A program made the position numbers and the translations under genes. From DATJFH01 sp035495815 (lineage in GTDB: Bacteria > Acidobacteriota > Terriglobia > Bryobacterales > Bryobacteraceae), in assembly GCA_035495815.1 (NCBI GenBank), contig DATJFH010000237.1:1-64000 (forward strand): DNA of 64,000 nucleotides, given 5' to 3'. Below the pieces are notes generated by a model. That model had not been told where the DNA came from. It searched no databases and worked only from the letters and a program-made list of their open reading frames with translations. Shown here one piece after another: positions 24,815 through 34,378 of this stretch. Position 1 is the first letter of the stretch. Every line of letters starts with the position of its first letter.

Positions 24815-26248
24815 CTACAGTTGGTTCATCACCATGAATTGCTCGTACTTCCCCTCCGGCGTGACGTAGATGTTGACCAGCACGGTCTTCTTCTCGTACT
24901 CGGCGCGGTAGGTCCGGTGGATCATTCCGCCGCGCAGGCTCTCGTTCGACCGCATGACCGACTTCAGCTTTCCCAGTTTCGTCAGGGACGTCTTGCAGTC
25001 CGTCAGCGCCGTTTCACTGAAGTACGAATTGGCGTTGGACGTGAGCAGCTCACGATCGACCCTGCCCTTCCGAAGCCCCTTGAGAATACGGCGGACCTGG
25101 CCTGTGGCTGCATCCGCTTCCGGCGGCTGGTCCGAAAGGAAGAGCTGCATGGCGATCTGCCGCGTCAGCGGTCCCAGAAAGCTGACGCCATCTACGTTCG
25201 ACAGCGTGACCACCGCTCCTTTGCGTGTGGGAAAAACAGTGTTCGAAGCGAGGAACCCGGAGACTTCGCCTCCGTGCGAAACAGCCGGGATGCCGTTCAG
25301 ATCGCCGAGTTGCAGGCCGAGCGCGTAATGGGTCAGGTCGCCATTCGACAGCTTCATCTCGCGCGTGAACTCTTCGTAGGACGCTGCGCTCAGGATCTTC
25401 TTCTCCAGAAACGCGATGTCCCAGCGCGCCAGGTCGGACGAGGTCATGCAAAGCTCGCCGGCGGCCGAATACCAGCCCGGAGCTTCCCTTCCGGCCGGAC
25501 GCGCCGGGCCCAGAGCGTAGCGGGTATAGGCGACCGCGTCCGCCGGGCTCGCTTCCGAGCAGTCGCCGGCCGACGTCATAGCGAGTGGACTGAACACCGT
25601 CTGGCGCAGAAATGCCACCAGCGGTTGGCCGGACACCTTCTCGAAGATCTCTCCGGCCAGCACATAGTTGGTGTTGCTGTACTGCCAGCGCGTACCCGGA
25701 TCGAAGTTGAGCGGCTTGCGCGCCCAGCGGTCGAGGATGGCTTTCGGATGGGTGGGCTTCGTCCACTCGGGGATGATGTAGTCCTGCGGCGCGTAATCCT
25801 CATAGCCGGACACGTGAGTCAGCAACTGCCGGATGGTGATCTCCGAAGCGCGCGTCAAGTCCGGAAAATACTTGGATACCTTGTCGTCGAGGGACAGCTT
25901 CCCCTGCTCCTGAAGCAGCAGCAGCGCGACCGCGGTGAACTGCTTGCTGATCGATCCCACGGCATAGCGCGTGCCGGGCCCGGCTTGGCGGCCGGCGGCC
26001 AGGTCGGCGACGCCGAACGCTTTCGCGTAAACGAGCTTGCCTTTGTCGACAACCGCCACCGAAACGCTCGGGGCGCCGCTCTGCTGGAGCGAGGTTGAAA
26101 TCTTGCCGGAGATCTTGCCGTCGAGGTCGGACGGTTGAGCCAGGGCGTTGAAAAGCAGCGGGAACAGTAGCAGCGGAAAACGAAGCAGCGCACGCATCGT
26201 AAACATCATGTTACGAATTTTGGGGGCAGGCCGGCGCCGGGGGTTCAT
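24815..26248 (-). CDS. Serine hydrolase, class C beta-lactamase-like
   Basis: 477 residues from the ATG at 26248, which overlaps the metallophosphoesterase stop (ATGA). A later ATG at 26197 begins directly at the signal peptide (MRALLRFPLLLFPLLFN) and is a serious alternative. The fold has SISK (Ser99 nucleophile, Lys102), YSN at 190-192 and a late SHGG box, as in AmpC/DD-peptidase/esterase relatives. A C-terminal domain of about 110 residues follows (ANSYFSETALTDCKTSLTKL). It is exported; the activity could be esterase, amidase or D-peptidase. Confidence 0.87.
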   Translation of the reverse strand: MNPRRRPAPKIRNMMFTMRALLRFPLLLFPLLFNALAQPSDLDGKISGKISTSLQQSGAPSVSVAVVDKGKLVYAKAFGVADLAAGRQAGPGTRYAVGSISKQFTAVALLLLQEQGKLSLDDKVSKYFPDLTRASEITIRQLLTHVSGYEDYAPQDYIIPEWTKPTHPKAILDRWARKPLNFDPGTRWQYSNTNYVLAGEIFEKVSGQPLVAFLRQTVFSPLAMTSAGDCSEASPADAVAYTRYALGPARPAGREAPGWYSAAGELCMTSSDLARWDIAFLEKKILSAASYEEFTREMKLSNGDLTHYALGLQLGDLNGIPAVSHGGEVSGFLASNTVFPTRKGAVVTLSNVDGVSFLGPLTRQIAMQLFLSDQPPEADAATGQVRRILKGLRKGRVDRELLTSNANSYFSETALTDCKTSLTKLGKLKSVMRSNESLRGGMIHRTYRAEYEKKTVLVNIYVTPEGKYEQFMVMNQL

Positions 26249-27066
26249 TCCGAGCCGTCGACCGGCTCCCAGCCCCCGTCTGTCTTGTGGAAACGTTCAC
26301 AGCCTGCCGGCGCGAACAGCAGCCGCTCGCTCGACCATGTCCATCGTTCGACCGTCACCCGCCCGGAATCGACCCGGATGAGGTTGAACGAGTTCAACTC
26401 GCCGCGCCCGCGTGTCGAAGTGGCCGTCCCCGCCTGTATCACCAGCGCCGAATGGCCCACGATACGGTACCGCAAAACCGTCCGGCACACGGCGCTCACA
26501 TGCATGTGACCCGCCAGCAGCAGGTCCGCGCCGCATTCCGCCAGATGACCCATGGCGACCCGCGCGCCGCCAACCAGATGCTGCTCCGAATATCTTTCCG
26601 GCAGATCGAAGGGATGGTGGGTCACCACGATCTTGGAACGCCCGTCGGCCGCTCCCAGCCGCTCCTTGATTCGCGCGATCTGCGCCGCATTCACGCGCCC
26701 GCCTTTCCACGCCAGCGCGCGCGCCGTATTCGTCCCGACCACGGCAATCTCGTCGTCCAAGTAGACAGGTTCCTTGTCTTCCGTGATGTGGCGATGGTAC
26801 AAATCCATCTTGCCGACGAAACGTCCGTAGAGGTTATACAGCGGGACGTCATGATTCCCCGGCACCACGATCTGCGGCTGAGGCAGGCGGTCGAGAAACG
26901 CCCGGGCTTCCTGAAATTCGCTCACCCGCGCCCGCTGGGTCAGGTCGCCGGATACCACGACCAGGTCCGGCCCGATCCGCCGCGCCGCCTCTACCAGAGG
27001 ATCGAGGATCGCCGATTCGACCCGGCCGAAGTGAATGTCCGACAGGTGCAGAATCGTGCGGCTCAT
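26245..27066 (-). CDS. Calcineurin-like metallophosphoesterase
   Basis: 273 residues from the ATG at 27066. The two-metal site is complete: LSDIHFG, SGDLTQRA, VPGNHDV, THHPF and AGHMHVS. It lacks a signal, so it is cytosolic or peripheral to the membrane. Relatives include CpdA (cAMP) and LpxH-type (UDP-diacylglucosamine) enzymes. It overlaps both the lipid kinase gene and the serine hydrolase gene by four bases. That context favours a phospholipid or lipid-sugar pyrophosphate substrate over cAMP, but this is inference. Confidence 0.88.
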   Translation of the reverse strand: MSRTILHLSDIHFGRVESAILDPLVEAARRIGPDLVVVSGDLTQRARVSEFQEARAFLDRLPQPQIVVPGNHDVPLYNLYGRFVGKMDLYHRHITEDKEPVYLDDEIAVVGTNTARALAWKGGRVNAAQIARIKERLGAADGRSKIVVTHHPFDLPERYSEQHLVGGARVAMGHLAECGADLLLAGHMHVSAVCRTVLRYRIVGHSALVIQAGTATSTRGRGELNSFNLIRVDSGRVTVERWTWSSERLLFAPAGCERFHKTDGGWEPVDGSE

Positions 27067-27953
27067 CCTGCCTCCGGCGCAATCACCCGCAGCGCGCCCG
27101 GCCGCGTACGGTATTCGAGCGGCGTCTCGATCAGGACTACCTCCCCGTCCAGAGACACCGGCACCCTTCGGCGCCGGCTGTAAATTCGAACCTCCTCCGC
27201 CCGCAGCATCATGAAGTCCCGCTCTTCTCCGATCTCTTTTGCCAGCGCTCGGAATGCCAGCCGAACCAGTCCCCACCGGCCCATCCGGTATTGGGCCACT
27301 CCCAGGCTGAGTACTCCTTTGTCCAGCGAGTCTCTGGACCCGAAGGCGATGCCCTCCATGCGGTAAGTGTTATTGCCCACGAACACGAACGGTGTCCGCC
27401 AGGCGAGCGATTTGCCTCCGGCCACCACCCGCACCTTCAGAAAGGGAAAACGCCGCAGCGCCGACAGTGAGGCCCAAATCAGCGCCAGCCATTTCGGTTG
27501 CCCCTGCTTCCGCCGTTTCTCCCGTTGGGTCACCATCCACGGATACAACCCCAATCCGGAATTGTTGATGAAAATGCGGCCGTTCACTTCCGCGACGTCT
27601 ACCATCCGGGGTTTGGAGCGCTGCAGCGCCGTCAAGGCGTCTTCAAGATCGAGCGGCACTTTGAGGTCTCTGGCGAAATGATTGAGTGTGCCCATCGGCA
27701 GCACGCCCAGGGCAGCGTCCGTATCGAGAACCGCGGACGCAACGGCGCTCACGGTCCCGTCGCCTCCCGCTGCGATGATCGTGCGGCGCCCCTCCTGAAT
27801 CAACCGGGCTGCCAGCGCGGCGATGTTTGTTCCCCGCGATACCAGGACCACTTCGGCGGCGATTCCGCGCGCGCGGACCAGTTCGGCTACTTTCCCGTGC
27901 CAGGGGCGAATACCCGAGGAGGTATTGACAAGGATGGCCGCGGGCGCAGTCAT
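27063..27953 (-). CDS. Diacylglycerol kinase-family lipid kinase
   Basis: 296 residues. The catalytic domain of the DagK/YegS family is shown by ILVNTSSG at the N-terminus, GGDGT at 63-67, and GTLNHFARDL near 90. The C-terminal beta domain includes FVFVGNNTYRM and VPVSLDGEV. It should phosphorylate diacylglycerol, a sphingoid base or a similar lipid with ATP. Its gene overlaps PAP2 upstream and the metallophosphoesterase downstream, each by ATGA. PAP2 would remove the phosphate that this kinase adds, so the pair could run a lipid phosphate cycle. Confidence 0.88.
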   Translation of the reverse strand: MTAPAAILVNTSSGIRPWHGKVAELVRARGIAAEVVLVSRGTNIAALAARLIQEGRRTIIAAGGDGTVSAVASAVLDTDAALGVLPMGTLNHFARDLKVPLDLEDALTALQRSKPRMVDVAEVNGRIFINNSGLGLYPWMVTQREKRRKQGQPKWLALIWASLSALRRFPFLKVRVVAGGKSLAWRTPFVFVGNNTYRMEGIAFGSRDSLDKGVLSLGVAQYRMGRWGLVRLAFRALAKEIGEERDFMMLRAEEVRIYSRRRRVPVSLDGEVVLIETPLEYRTRPGALRVIAPEAG

Positions 27954-28561
27954 TTCTTTATCGTAGCGATTCGTCTGTGGAGAACGGCCGCCGCTTCGAG
28001 CCAGACCGCGCCCACCAGGTATCCGGCGATAACGTCGGTAGCATAATGGACGCCCAGATACACCCGCGAGGCGCCGATCACCAGCGCCAGAACAATCGCC
28101 GCGATCCGGGCCGGCCAGCCTCCGGCGAGCCACGCCAGAGCGCCGTATACGGAGAGTGAGAGCAGCGCGTGACCGCTGGGGAAGCTGAACGACTGCGGCA
28201 GCGGCGTGTCGAAAAACGCCTCCGGCCGCGGGCGATGGAACAGGAGTTTCAAGCCGAATTCGAGCATCTCGGCTCCTCCCCAGACGATCAGCATGAAAGT
28301 CGCCCGGCGCCAATCTCCCCGCGCGAACAGGGCAGCGGCGGCGCACAGCGGCAGACCGATCATCACCGCCTGCGAGCCCAGGAGCGTCACCAGTTGCATG
28401 AATCGCGTCAAGCCCGTTGTAGCCGCCGAGTGCACTGCCGCCCGGACGGCTTCGTCAAAAGCCATGGTTCGACCAGCCGTCATCGACCCTGCCAGCCAGA
28501 TAAGGCAGATCAACGCGGCCGCCGCGGCCGTCCTCACCAGTTGTTCGTCACGTTTTGCCAT
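27950..28561 (-). CDS. PAP2-family membrane phosphatase
   Basis: 203 residues from the ATG at 28561 (MAKRDEQLVR); ten further codons upstream are open but look unlikely. About six membrane helices are visible. The three phosphatase motifs are KLLFHRPRP, PSGH and ASRVYLGVHYATD, so the enzyme is intact. It would dephosphorylate phosphatidate, undecaprenyl pyrophosphate or a similar lipid. It is the first gene of the leftward coupled run PAP2-kinase-metallophosphoesterase-serine hydrolase and diverges from the YfhO-like gene over only 45 bases. Confidence 0.9.
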   Translation of the reverse strand: MAKRDEQLVRTAAAAALICLIWLAGSMTAGRTMAFDEAVRAAVHSAATTGLTRFMQLVTLLGSQAVMIGLPLCAAAALFARGDWRRATFMLIVWGGAEMLEFGLKLLFHRPRPEAFFDTPLPQSFSFPSGHALLSLSVYGALAWLAGGWPARIAAIVLALVIGASRVYLGVHYATDVIAGYLVGAVWLEAAAVLHRRIATIKK

Positions 28562-28592
28562 GCCTTGCAGCTTGCGCCCGCGCCGGATCATC

Positions 28593-28598
28593 TATACT
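28593..28598 (+). promoter_or_regulatory. Candidate -10 element of the YfhO-like gene
   Basis: TATACT eight bases before the TTG start at 28607, inside the 45-base divergent gap to the PAP2 gene. The spacing predicts a nearly leaderless message beginning at a TTG, which is unusual and leaves the exact start open. Confidence 0.4.
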
Positions 28599-28606
28599 GA
28601 TCGAGA

Positions 28607-30748
28607 TTGCGCTTCCCCAAGGTATATCCTCGCTGGCCTTACCCTCTGCTGCTCCTCGAAACCGTCCTCTTCTTCCGCCGGATCCTTTTCGAGCCGCGCC
28701 TGTTTGTCATTCCCTGGGACCTGCGTTACTACCACCTACCGATCGCGGAGTTCATGGCCAAGAGTCTTCGACAGGGCTATCTTCCGCTGTGGGACCCGTT
28801 CACTTATTGCGGCTGGCCCATCTACGCCGAACTCACCACTCAACTCTTCTATCCTCCGACCCTGATCGCGGTACTGATCAGCAATGCGCTTGGCGGGCGC
28901 GACCTGCTCTATATTCTCGAACTGCAGCTTGTGGGCCATGTTTTCCTGGCCGGCGTGTGCGCGTATCTCCTGGCCCGCCGTCTGGGAGCGGCGCCCATGT
29001 TCGCCGTTATCGGCGCTACTGTTTATCAGCTGGGCCCCTACTTCGCCTCGCAAACGCAGCACATCGGCGCCATCGACGCGGGGGCGTGGCTTCCCCTCTC
29101 CTGGCTGGCTGTCCTCCACCTGGCGGAAAGCCGCAGCCGGCGCTGGATGGCGGCGCTCGCTTTCAGCCTCGGCATGTCGATTCTGTGCGGCTTCCCCGCC
29201 GTCACCGCGGTGGCGTTTATCACCTGCGTCCTCCTGGCCGCGGGCTTGCTGCTGTTCCGCCTGGGCTCCTGGCGCAACCTTCTGGGTCTCGTGCCTGCCT
29301 TCCTGCTGGCGGCGGCCCTGGCTGGAATTCAGGCGCTTCCCACGGTCCAGCTGAACCGCCTCAGCGTCTCGAAGTATCGCAGCGACTGGCTCGGCGACGG
29401 CGGCGGGCACCCGGTTCAGAGTCTCGTCTCCATGATCCTTCCCAATTACTGGGGCATCTTCCGGTTCGGAAAGGTCCCGTACCGCCTGCCCTGGAATCCG
29501 ACTTTTCTTTATCTCTACTTCGGCCTGCTGGCGCTCGTGTTCATCCTCGCCGTTCTCTTCCGGCCGAAGGTCCGCTACGTTCTGCCGCTGTCCGGCCTCA
29601 CTCTCTGCTGCCTGCTCTGGATGCTGGGCGAGCACACTCCCGTCGGACTCACGGTCTTTCGAATGCTGCCGTACGCGATCAAGCTCCCCCTCTACGCCGA
29701 ATATGTTCTTCCCGCGTTTTCGCTGGGTATGGCTATGCTGGCGGGGCTGGGCGCTCATTCGATCCTTTCCGGGAAGCCGCGTTTCATCGGGATCGCGGCT
29801 GTCGTGATCTGCGCTCTCGACCTGATCCTCGTCAGCTCCTCGCGTCCTCTCAACACCATGACTTTCGATGACGAACCCGGCATTTCCTACGATCATTTCG
29901 ACAGCTATCCGGAGATTCCCGTTAAAATGCGCGAGCTGGTCAATCAGACCTCGCCGCCCTCGCGCATAGATACCATGAACGGCAGCATGAACTGGGCCGA
30001 GGGGATGCTGTTCGAAGTCCCGACGGCCACCGGAAACGATCCGCTGGCGCTCGAGCGCATGATCCAGGTGCGGCTCCTGTTCTCCCAGGGTGAGCGCTGG
30101 GGCCGCTACTACCAGGTGACCAACCTCGAATCGCCGGCCCTCGACCTGGTGAATGTACGATACGTGCTCTCCCAGGCGCCGATTGGCGCGGCCGTGCTGG
30201 AAAAGGCCAAGTTTCGCCAGGTCGCGGAGTTGCCCGGCAATCTTGTGTACGAGAACACCGAAGCGCAGCCCCGATTCTTTCTGGTGAGCCGGATCCGCAA
30301 GGTACAGGGACTGTTGGAGTCGGTCGCCGCCGTGCGGTCGCCGGATTTTGACGGCCGTCGAGAAGCCGCGGTGGAGAGCGCGGGCCAGATGCCGTCAGTC
30401 TTCCCCGACTCGCCGGGCGGCGGACGAATCCGGGTCCTTCGCTACGCGCCCCTCGAAGTGGAACTGGAGGTGGACTCGCCCGTGGCCGCGTATCTGGTAA
30501 CATCCGATGCCAACTATCCGGGTTGGCGCGCCGCCATCGACGGCAAGCCGGCGGCGCTCTACACGACCAACATCGCATTCCGCGGTCTGCCTGTGCCGGC
30601 CGGACGCAGCCACGTCTCGATGCGCTTTGCGCCGTCCATTCTCTGGCAGGGCGCCGCGGTGACGCTGGCGGCGTGTCTGGCTCTAGGCTGGCTGATGTTT
30701 GGGAATCCGCCGCACGATTTTCGCGCAACGCACAAGAGTCACACCTGA
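28607..30748 (+). CDS. YfhO-like polytopic membrane protein
   Basis: 713 residues with a TTG start. The first 480 or so residues contain at least ten membrane helices and the GT-C-like loop LPLWDPFTYCGWPIYAEL. The C-terminal 230 residues form a mostly soluble domain ending in one more helix (LAACLALGWLMF). YfhO relatives glycosylate lipoteichoic acid or other surface polymers using polyprenyl-phosphate sugars. A role in envelope sugar transfer is therefore likely, but the donor and acceptor are not shown. Confidence 0.82.
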   Translation: MRFPKVYPRWPYPLLLLETVLFFRRILFEPRLFVIPWDLRYYHLPIAEFMAKSLRQGYLPLWDPFTYCGWPIYAELTTQLFYPPTLIAVLISNALGGRDLLYILELQLVGHVFLAGVCAYLLARRLGAAPMFAVIGATVYQLGPYFASQTQHIGAIDAGAWLPLSWLAVLHLAESRSRRWMAALAFSLGMSILCGFPAVTAVAFITCVLLAAGLLLFRLGSWRNLLGLVPAFLLAAALAGIQALPTVQLNRLSVSKYRSDWLGDGGGHPVQSLVSMILPNYWGIFRFGKVPYRLPWNPTFLYLYFGLLALVFILAVLFRPKVRYVLPLSGLTLCCLLWMLGEHTPVGLTVFRMLPYAIKLPLYAEYVLPAFSLGMAMLAGLGAHSILSGKPRFIGIAAVVICALDLILVSSSRPLNTMTFDDEPGISYDHFDSYPEIPVKMRELVNQTSPPSRIDTMNGSMNWAEGMLFEVPTATGNDPLALERMIQVRLLFSQGERWGRYYQVTNLESPALDLVNVRYVLSQAPIGAAVLEKAKFRQVAELPGNLVYENTEAQPRFFLVSRIRKVQGLLESVAAVRSPDFDGRREAAVESAGQMPSVFPDSPGGGRIRVLRYAPLEVELEVDSPVAAYLVTSDANYPGWRAAIDGKPAALYTTNIAFRGLPVPAGRSHVSMRFAPSILWQGAAVTLAACLALGWLMFGNPPHDFRATHKSHT

Positions 30749-30873
30749 ATCGTGTCCCGTCAGGAGAGTCGCGTCCGGGCTGCGCGGAGCCGGCGCGAAC
30801 GGCTTGGCGAAACGACGCGAACCTCCAGGATCAAGTGACAGCAGGGGTGGCCGATTCCGCTGCCGTGACGCGC

Positions 30874-30879
30874 TATCAT
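30874..30879 (+). promoter_or_regulatory. Candidate -10 element of dnaG
   Basis: TATCAT 19 bases before the GTG start of dnaG, in the 150-base gap after the YfhO-like gene. Unlike most starts here, dnaG also has a strong Shine-Dalgarno (AGGAGG, 30889-30894). Confidence 0.35.
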
Positions 30880-30898
30880 TGGGGAATCAGGAGGACGC

Positions 30899-32656
30899 GT
30901 GGACTTCGCGGCGCAAGTCAAATCTTCGGTGGACATCGTCAGCGTGGTGGGCGAATATGTGCGTCTGAAGCGTGTCGGCGCCACCCGGAGTTATACGGGC
31001 TTGTGTCCCTTTCACACCGAGAAAACGCCTTCTTTCCGGGTGCATGCCAATCACCAGTTCTACAAATGTTTCGGCTGCGGGCAGGGCGGGGACGTGTTCA
31101 GGTTCGTCCAGGAGATCGAGCGCGTCAGTTTTTATGAGGCTCTCAAGCAGCTCGCGGAGCGCGCCGGAATTCCGCTGCCCAAAAGGTCGGAATACGCAGA
31201 CGCGGATACCCGGCTCCGGACCGCGATCTTTCAAATGCATGAGCTGGCTGAACAGGCTTTTCGTGCCGCCTTGGAGGGACCCGGCGGGACCGAAGCCCGG
31301 TCCTACCTGGCCCGCCGCGGCGTGGCTCCGGACAGCATCGCCACGTTTGCCCTGGGCTATGCCGATCGCTCTGGTCATTTTCTTACCAACCTCTTCCAAA
31401 AGCAGGACTTCCCGGCCGATCTGATGGAGCAGTCGGGGCTCGTCATGAGGCGCGAGGGCGGCGGATTGTTCGATCGTTTCCGAAACCGTCTGATGTTCCC
31501 TATTCACAACGAGTCAGGCAAGGTAATCGGTTTCGGCGGGCGCGCGCTGGCAGAAAATGATCAGCCGAAGTATATGAATTCCCCGGAAACGCCGATATAT
31601 AGGAAAAGTTACGTACTCTACAACCTGCATCGGGCTAAAGAAGGCATTCGCCGGGAGGATCGGGTTGTACTGGTGGAAGGATATATGGACGTCATCGGTG
31701 TTTATTCGTCAGGCGTGCGGGAGGTGGTGGCCAGTTGCGGCACTGCGCTTACCACCCACCAGGTCCAGACGATGAAACGCCACTCCGGCCGGATTGTGGT
31801 CAACTTCGATCCGGATGCGGCCGGAGCCAACGCCACGGAGAAGTCCTTACAGGCGCTGCTCGAGGAAGGCATGCACGTCCGCGTGCTCGAGCTTGAAGGC
31901 GGCCTCGATCCCGACGAGTATTGTAGGGAGAGAGGGCCGGAAACGTATCGCGGCGCCCTCGAGGCCGCCCAGAATTATTTTCACTGGCTGGGCGACCGCG
32001 CCCGCGCCCGGTTCGACATGCGATCGGCGGAAGGCCGGGTGGCCGCGTTCCAGTTTCTGTTGCCCGCGATTCACCGCCTGACCGATAAGATAGAGAGAAG
32101 CGCCGTAGCCAACGATGTGGCCGGATACATGGGAGTGGAAGCCGGTCTGATTCTCGAGAGTTTCCGCAGAGCGGCCGCCGATCGCCGCGAGAAGACAGTG
32201 GCCGCCCCGGCTGAGCCTGTCCGCCATGACGAGAAGATCCTGTTGAATCTCCTGCTGGCGAGCGAAGAAGCCCGGGAGCAGTTGATTCCGGAGCTGAAAA
32301 AGCTGCCGGCGGTGGAGCAGTTCGTGACGCGGCGTATTTTTCAGGCGCTGTTCGCTCTCCACGACGCGGGCGCGCCGTTCGGACTGTCCGAGCTCGATGC
32401 GCGGCTCGAAGACGCCGACCGGTCGAAGCTGGCGGCCATCGTTCTGGGGGATGAGACGAAAGAGGAAAATTGTTCACTAGAGGTAGGCGCGGCGTGTATC
32501 GAAAAACTGCAGCGGCAGGCGCTCGACACTCGCGCATCGTCGCTCAGGGCTTCCATTCGCGAGGCTGAGCGCGCCGGCAATCTCGCCGAGGCAATGCGGC
32601 AGTACGAAGAATTCGATCGCTTCGAAAAATCGCGGCGGCCGGGCGGTGTACAATGA
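30899..32656 (+). CDS. dnaG: DNA primase
   Basis: 585 residues from a GTG start with AGGAGG four bases ahead. It makes RNA primers at the replication fork. The N-terminal CHC2 zinc finger has Cys36, His39, Cys57 and Cys60. The TOPRIM core follows with LVEGYMDV near 258 and NFDPDAAGA near 303. The C-terminal region that binds the DnaB helicase is less conserved. dnaG directly precedes rpoD, as in the widespread macromolecular synthesis operon; rpsU is not seen here. Confidence 0.97.
   Translation: MDFAAQVKSSVDIVSVVGEYVRLKRVGATRSYTGLCPFHTEKTPSFRVHANHQFYKCFGCGQGGDVFRFVQEIERVSFYEALKQLAERAGIPLPKRSEYADADTRLRTAIFQMHELAEQAFRAALEGPGGTEARSYLARRGVAPDSIATFALGYADRSGHFLTNLFQKQDFPADLMEQSGLVMRREGGGLFDRFRNRLMFPIHNESGKVIGFGGRALAENDQPKYMNSPETPIYRKSYVLYNLHRAKEGIRREDRVVLVEGYMDVIGVYSSGVREVVASCGTALTTHQVQTMKRHSGRIVVNFDPDAAGANATEKSLQALLEEGMHVRVLELEGGLDPDEYCRERGPETYRGALEAAQNYFHWLGDRARARFDMRSAEGRVAAFQFLLPAIHRLTDKIERSAVANDVAGYMGVEAGLILESFRRAAADRREKTVAAPAEPVRHDEKILLNLLLASEEAREQLIPELKKLPAVEQFVTRRIFQALFALHDAGAPFGLSELDARLEDADRSKLAAIVLGDETKEENCSLEVGAACIEKLQRQALDTRASSLRASIREAERAGNLAEAMRQYEEFDRFEKSRRPGGVQ
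32649..32654 (+). promoter_or_regulatory. Candidate internal promoter between dnaG and rpoD
   Basis: TACAAT overlaps the dnaG stop codon and lies 44 bases before the rpoD GTG. It could give rpoD its own transcript in addition to read-through from dnaG. The -35 is not clear. Confidence 0.35.
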
Positions 32657-32698
32657 CAGGGATCCGTAAATCCTCGTGACCGGGAGCGCGAGGCGCAA

Positions 32699-34378
32699 GT
32701 GCCTATCGAAGACAAATACGACAGGGTGAAAAGGCTCATGGAAGTCGGCAAGGAGCGCGGTTACGTTCTTTACGACGAGGTGAGCGATGTCCTGCCGGCC
32801 GACCTCAACGGCGGCGGCGATCTGGACGACGTGCTGGCCGGCTTCGACGGCGCCGGCATCGAGATCCTCGAGGACCCCAAACCGGAATTTGACAAGAAGC
32901 TGGAGGAGGGCGAAGAGGTCCTCGATCTCGAGCTGCCTCCCGGGATCGGCGAGAAAACCAACGATCCCGTTCGCATGTACCTGCGCGAGATGGGAGCGGT
33001 CGCGCTGCTCACCCGCGAGAGCGAAGTGGAGATCGCGCGCCGCATCGAGCGCGGACAGCGATCGGTGGCCAAGGCTCTCTCTCGTTCGCCGCTGGTGATT
33101 CAAAAAATTCTTGCCATGGGCGAAGACGTGCGCCGCGGCTCGATCGCCGTGCGCGATGTCATTACCTTCAGCGATCCTTTGATCAGCGAGGAACTGGCCG
33201 AAGAGCGCCGGGAAGATCTGACCCGCGCCATTGACGAGATCGCCAAGTATCACCGCAAGGCGCTTCAGGTCCGGCAGAAGCTGCTCGCCGTTCCACGGGG
33301 AACAAAGCCGAAGCTGCACCGCCACACGCGATGGGAATTCGCCCGCTGCACGATCAAAGTATCCCGGCTGGTCCGCTCCATCAAATTCAATTCCGCGGTC
33401 ATCCGCCAGTTCATCGACTGCATTCGCGCCGCGGTGGACGAGCTCAAGCCCATCGAGCGCGACATGGCCCGTGTCCAGCGCAAGATGGAAGGGCCTTCGG
33501 CGGACCGGGCGGAGGTTCTGAAGGAGCTGCGCAAAGAGCAGCGGAATTTCGCCCTTCGAATTCAGCAAATGGAGGAGCAATTCGGAGCTTCGGCCACCGA
33601 TCTGCGCCGTACCGTCCAGATCATCACCCGTGGAGACCGCGAGGCCGAGTACGCCAAGAACGAGCTCATCGAAGCGAACCTGCGGCTGGTGGTGAGCATC
33701 GCGAAACGGTATACCAATCGAGGGCTGCAGTTCCTCGATCTGATTCAGGAAGGAAATATCGGCCTCATGAAGGCCGTGGACAAGTTCGAATACCGGCGCG
33801 GCTACAAGTTCTCCACCTACGCTACATGGTGGGTACGGCAGGCCATCACCCGCGCCATCGCGGACCAGGCTCGTACCATCCGGATCCCGGTCCACATGAT
33901 TGAAACCATCAACAAGCTGATCCGTACGTCCCGCCAGCTTGTGCAGGAGCTTGGCCGGGAGCCTACCAGCGAGGAATTGGCCAAGAAGCTCGAGCTCCCG
34001 GTTTCAAAAGTCCGCAAGGTGATGCGGATCGCCCAGGAGCCGATCTCGCTCGAAACCCCGGTCGGGGAGGAAGAGGAGAGTCATCTCGGCGATTTCCTGA
34101 TCGACCACGCCGTGGTATCGCCTTCGGAAGCCGTTATCAACCTGAATTTGCGCGAGCAGACTGCTCAGGTGCTCAAGACACTCACGCCCCGCGAAGAGAA
34201 AATCATCAAAATGCGCTTCGGCCTCGATGACGGAAGCGAGCACACGCTCGAAGAAGTCGGCCAGAATTTTGCGGTCACGCGGGAGCGCATCCGGCAGATC
34301 GAAGCCAAGGCGCTGCGCAAGCTGCGCCACCCCAGCCGCAGCCATCGCCTGCGGGCTTTTCTCGACAACGGAGCTTGA
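32699..34378 (+). CDS. rpoD: Primary sigma factor RpoD
   Basis: 559 residues from a GTG start. Region 1.1 (about 1-80) is acidic, then NDPVRMYLREMGAVALLTRE marks region 1.2. An insert of about 200 residues follows, then regions 2.1-2.4 with DLIQEGNIGLMKAVDKF, GYKFSTYATWWVRQAI and ARTIRIPVHMIE. Region 3 follows and region 4.2 ends in FAVTRERIRQIEAKALRKLR. This is the complete group 1 arrangement and should direct housekeeping transcription. The TANAAT-like -10 hexamers across the window are what such a sigma would read. Confidence 0.97.
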   Translation: MPIEDKYDRVKRLMEVGKERGYVLYDEVSDVLPADLNGGGDLDDVLAGFDGAGIEILEDPKPEFDKKLEEGEEVLDLELPPGIGEKTNDPVRMYLREMGAVALLTRESEVEIARRIERGQRSVAKALSRSPLVIQKILAMGEDVRRGSIAVRDVITFSDPLISEELAEERREDLTRAIDEIAKYHRKALQVRQKLLAVPRGTKPKLHRHTRWEFARCTIKVSRLVRSIKFNSAVIRQFIDCIRAAVDELKPIERDMARVQRKMEGPSADRAEVLKELRKEQRNFALRIQQMEEQFGASATDLRRTVQIITRGDREAEYAKNELIEANLRLVVSIAKRYTNRGLQFLDLIQEGNIGLMKAVDKFEYRRGYKFSTYATWWVRQAITRAIADQARTIRIPVHMIETINKLIRTSRQLVQELGREPTSEELAKKLELPVSKVRKVMRIAQEPISLETPVGEEEESHLGDFLIDHAVVSPSEAVINLNLREQTAQVLKTLTPREEKIIKMRFGLDDGSEHTLEEVGQNFAVTRERIRQIEAKALRKLRHPSRSHRLRAFLDNGA

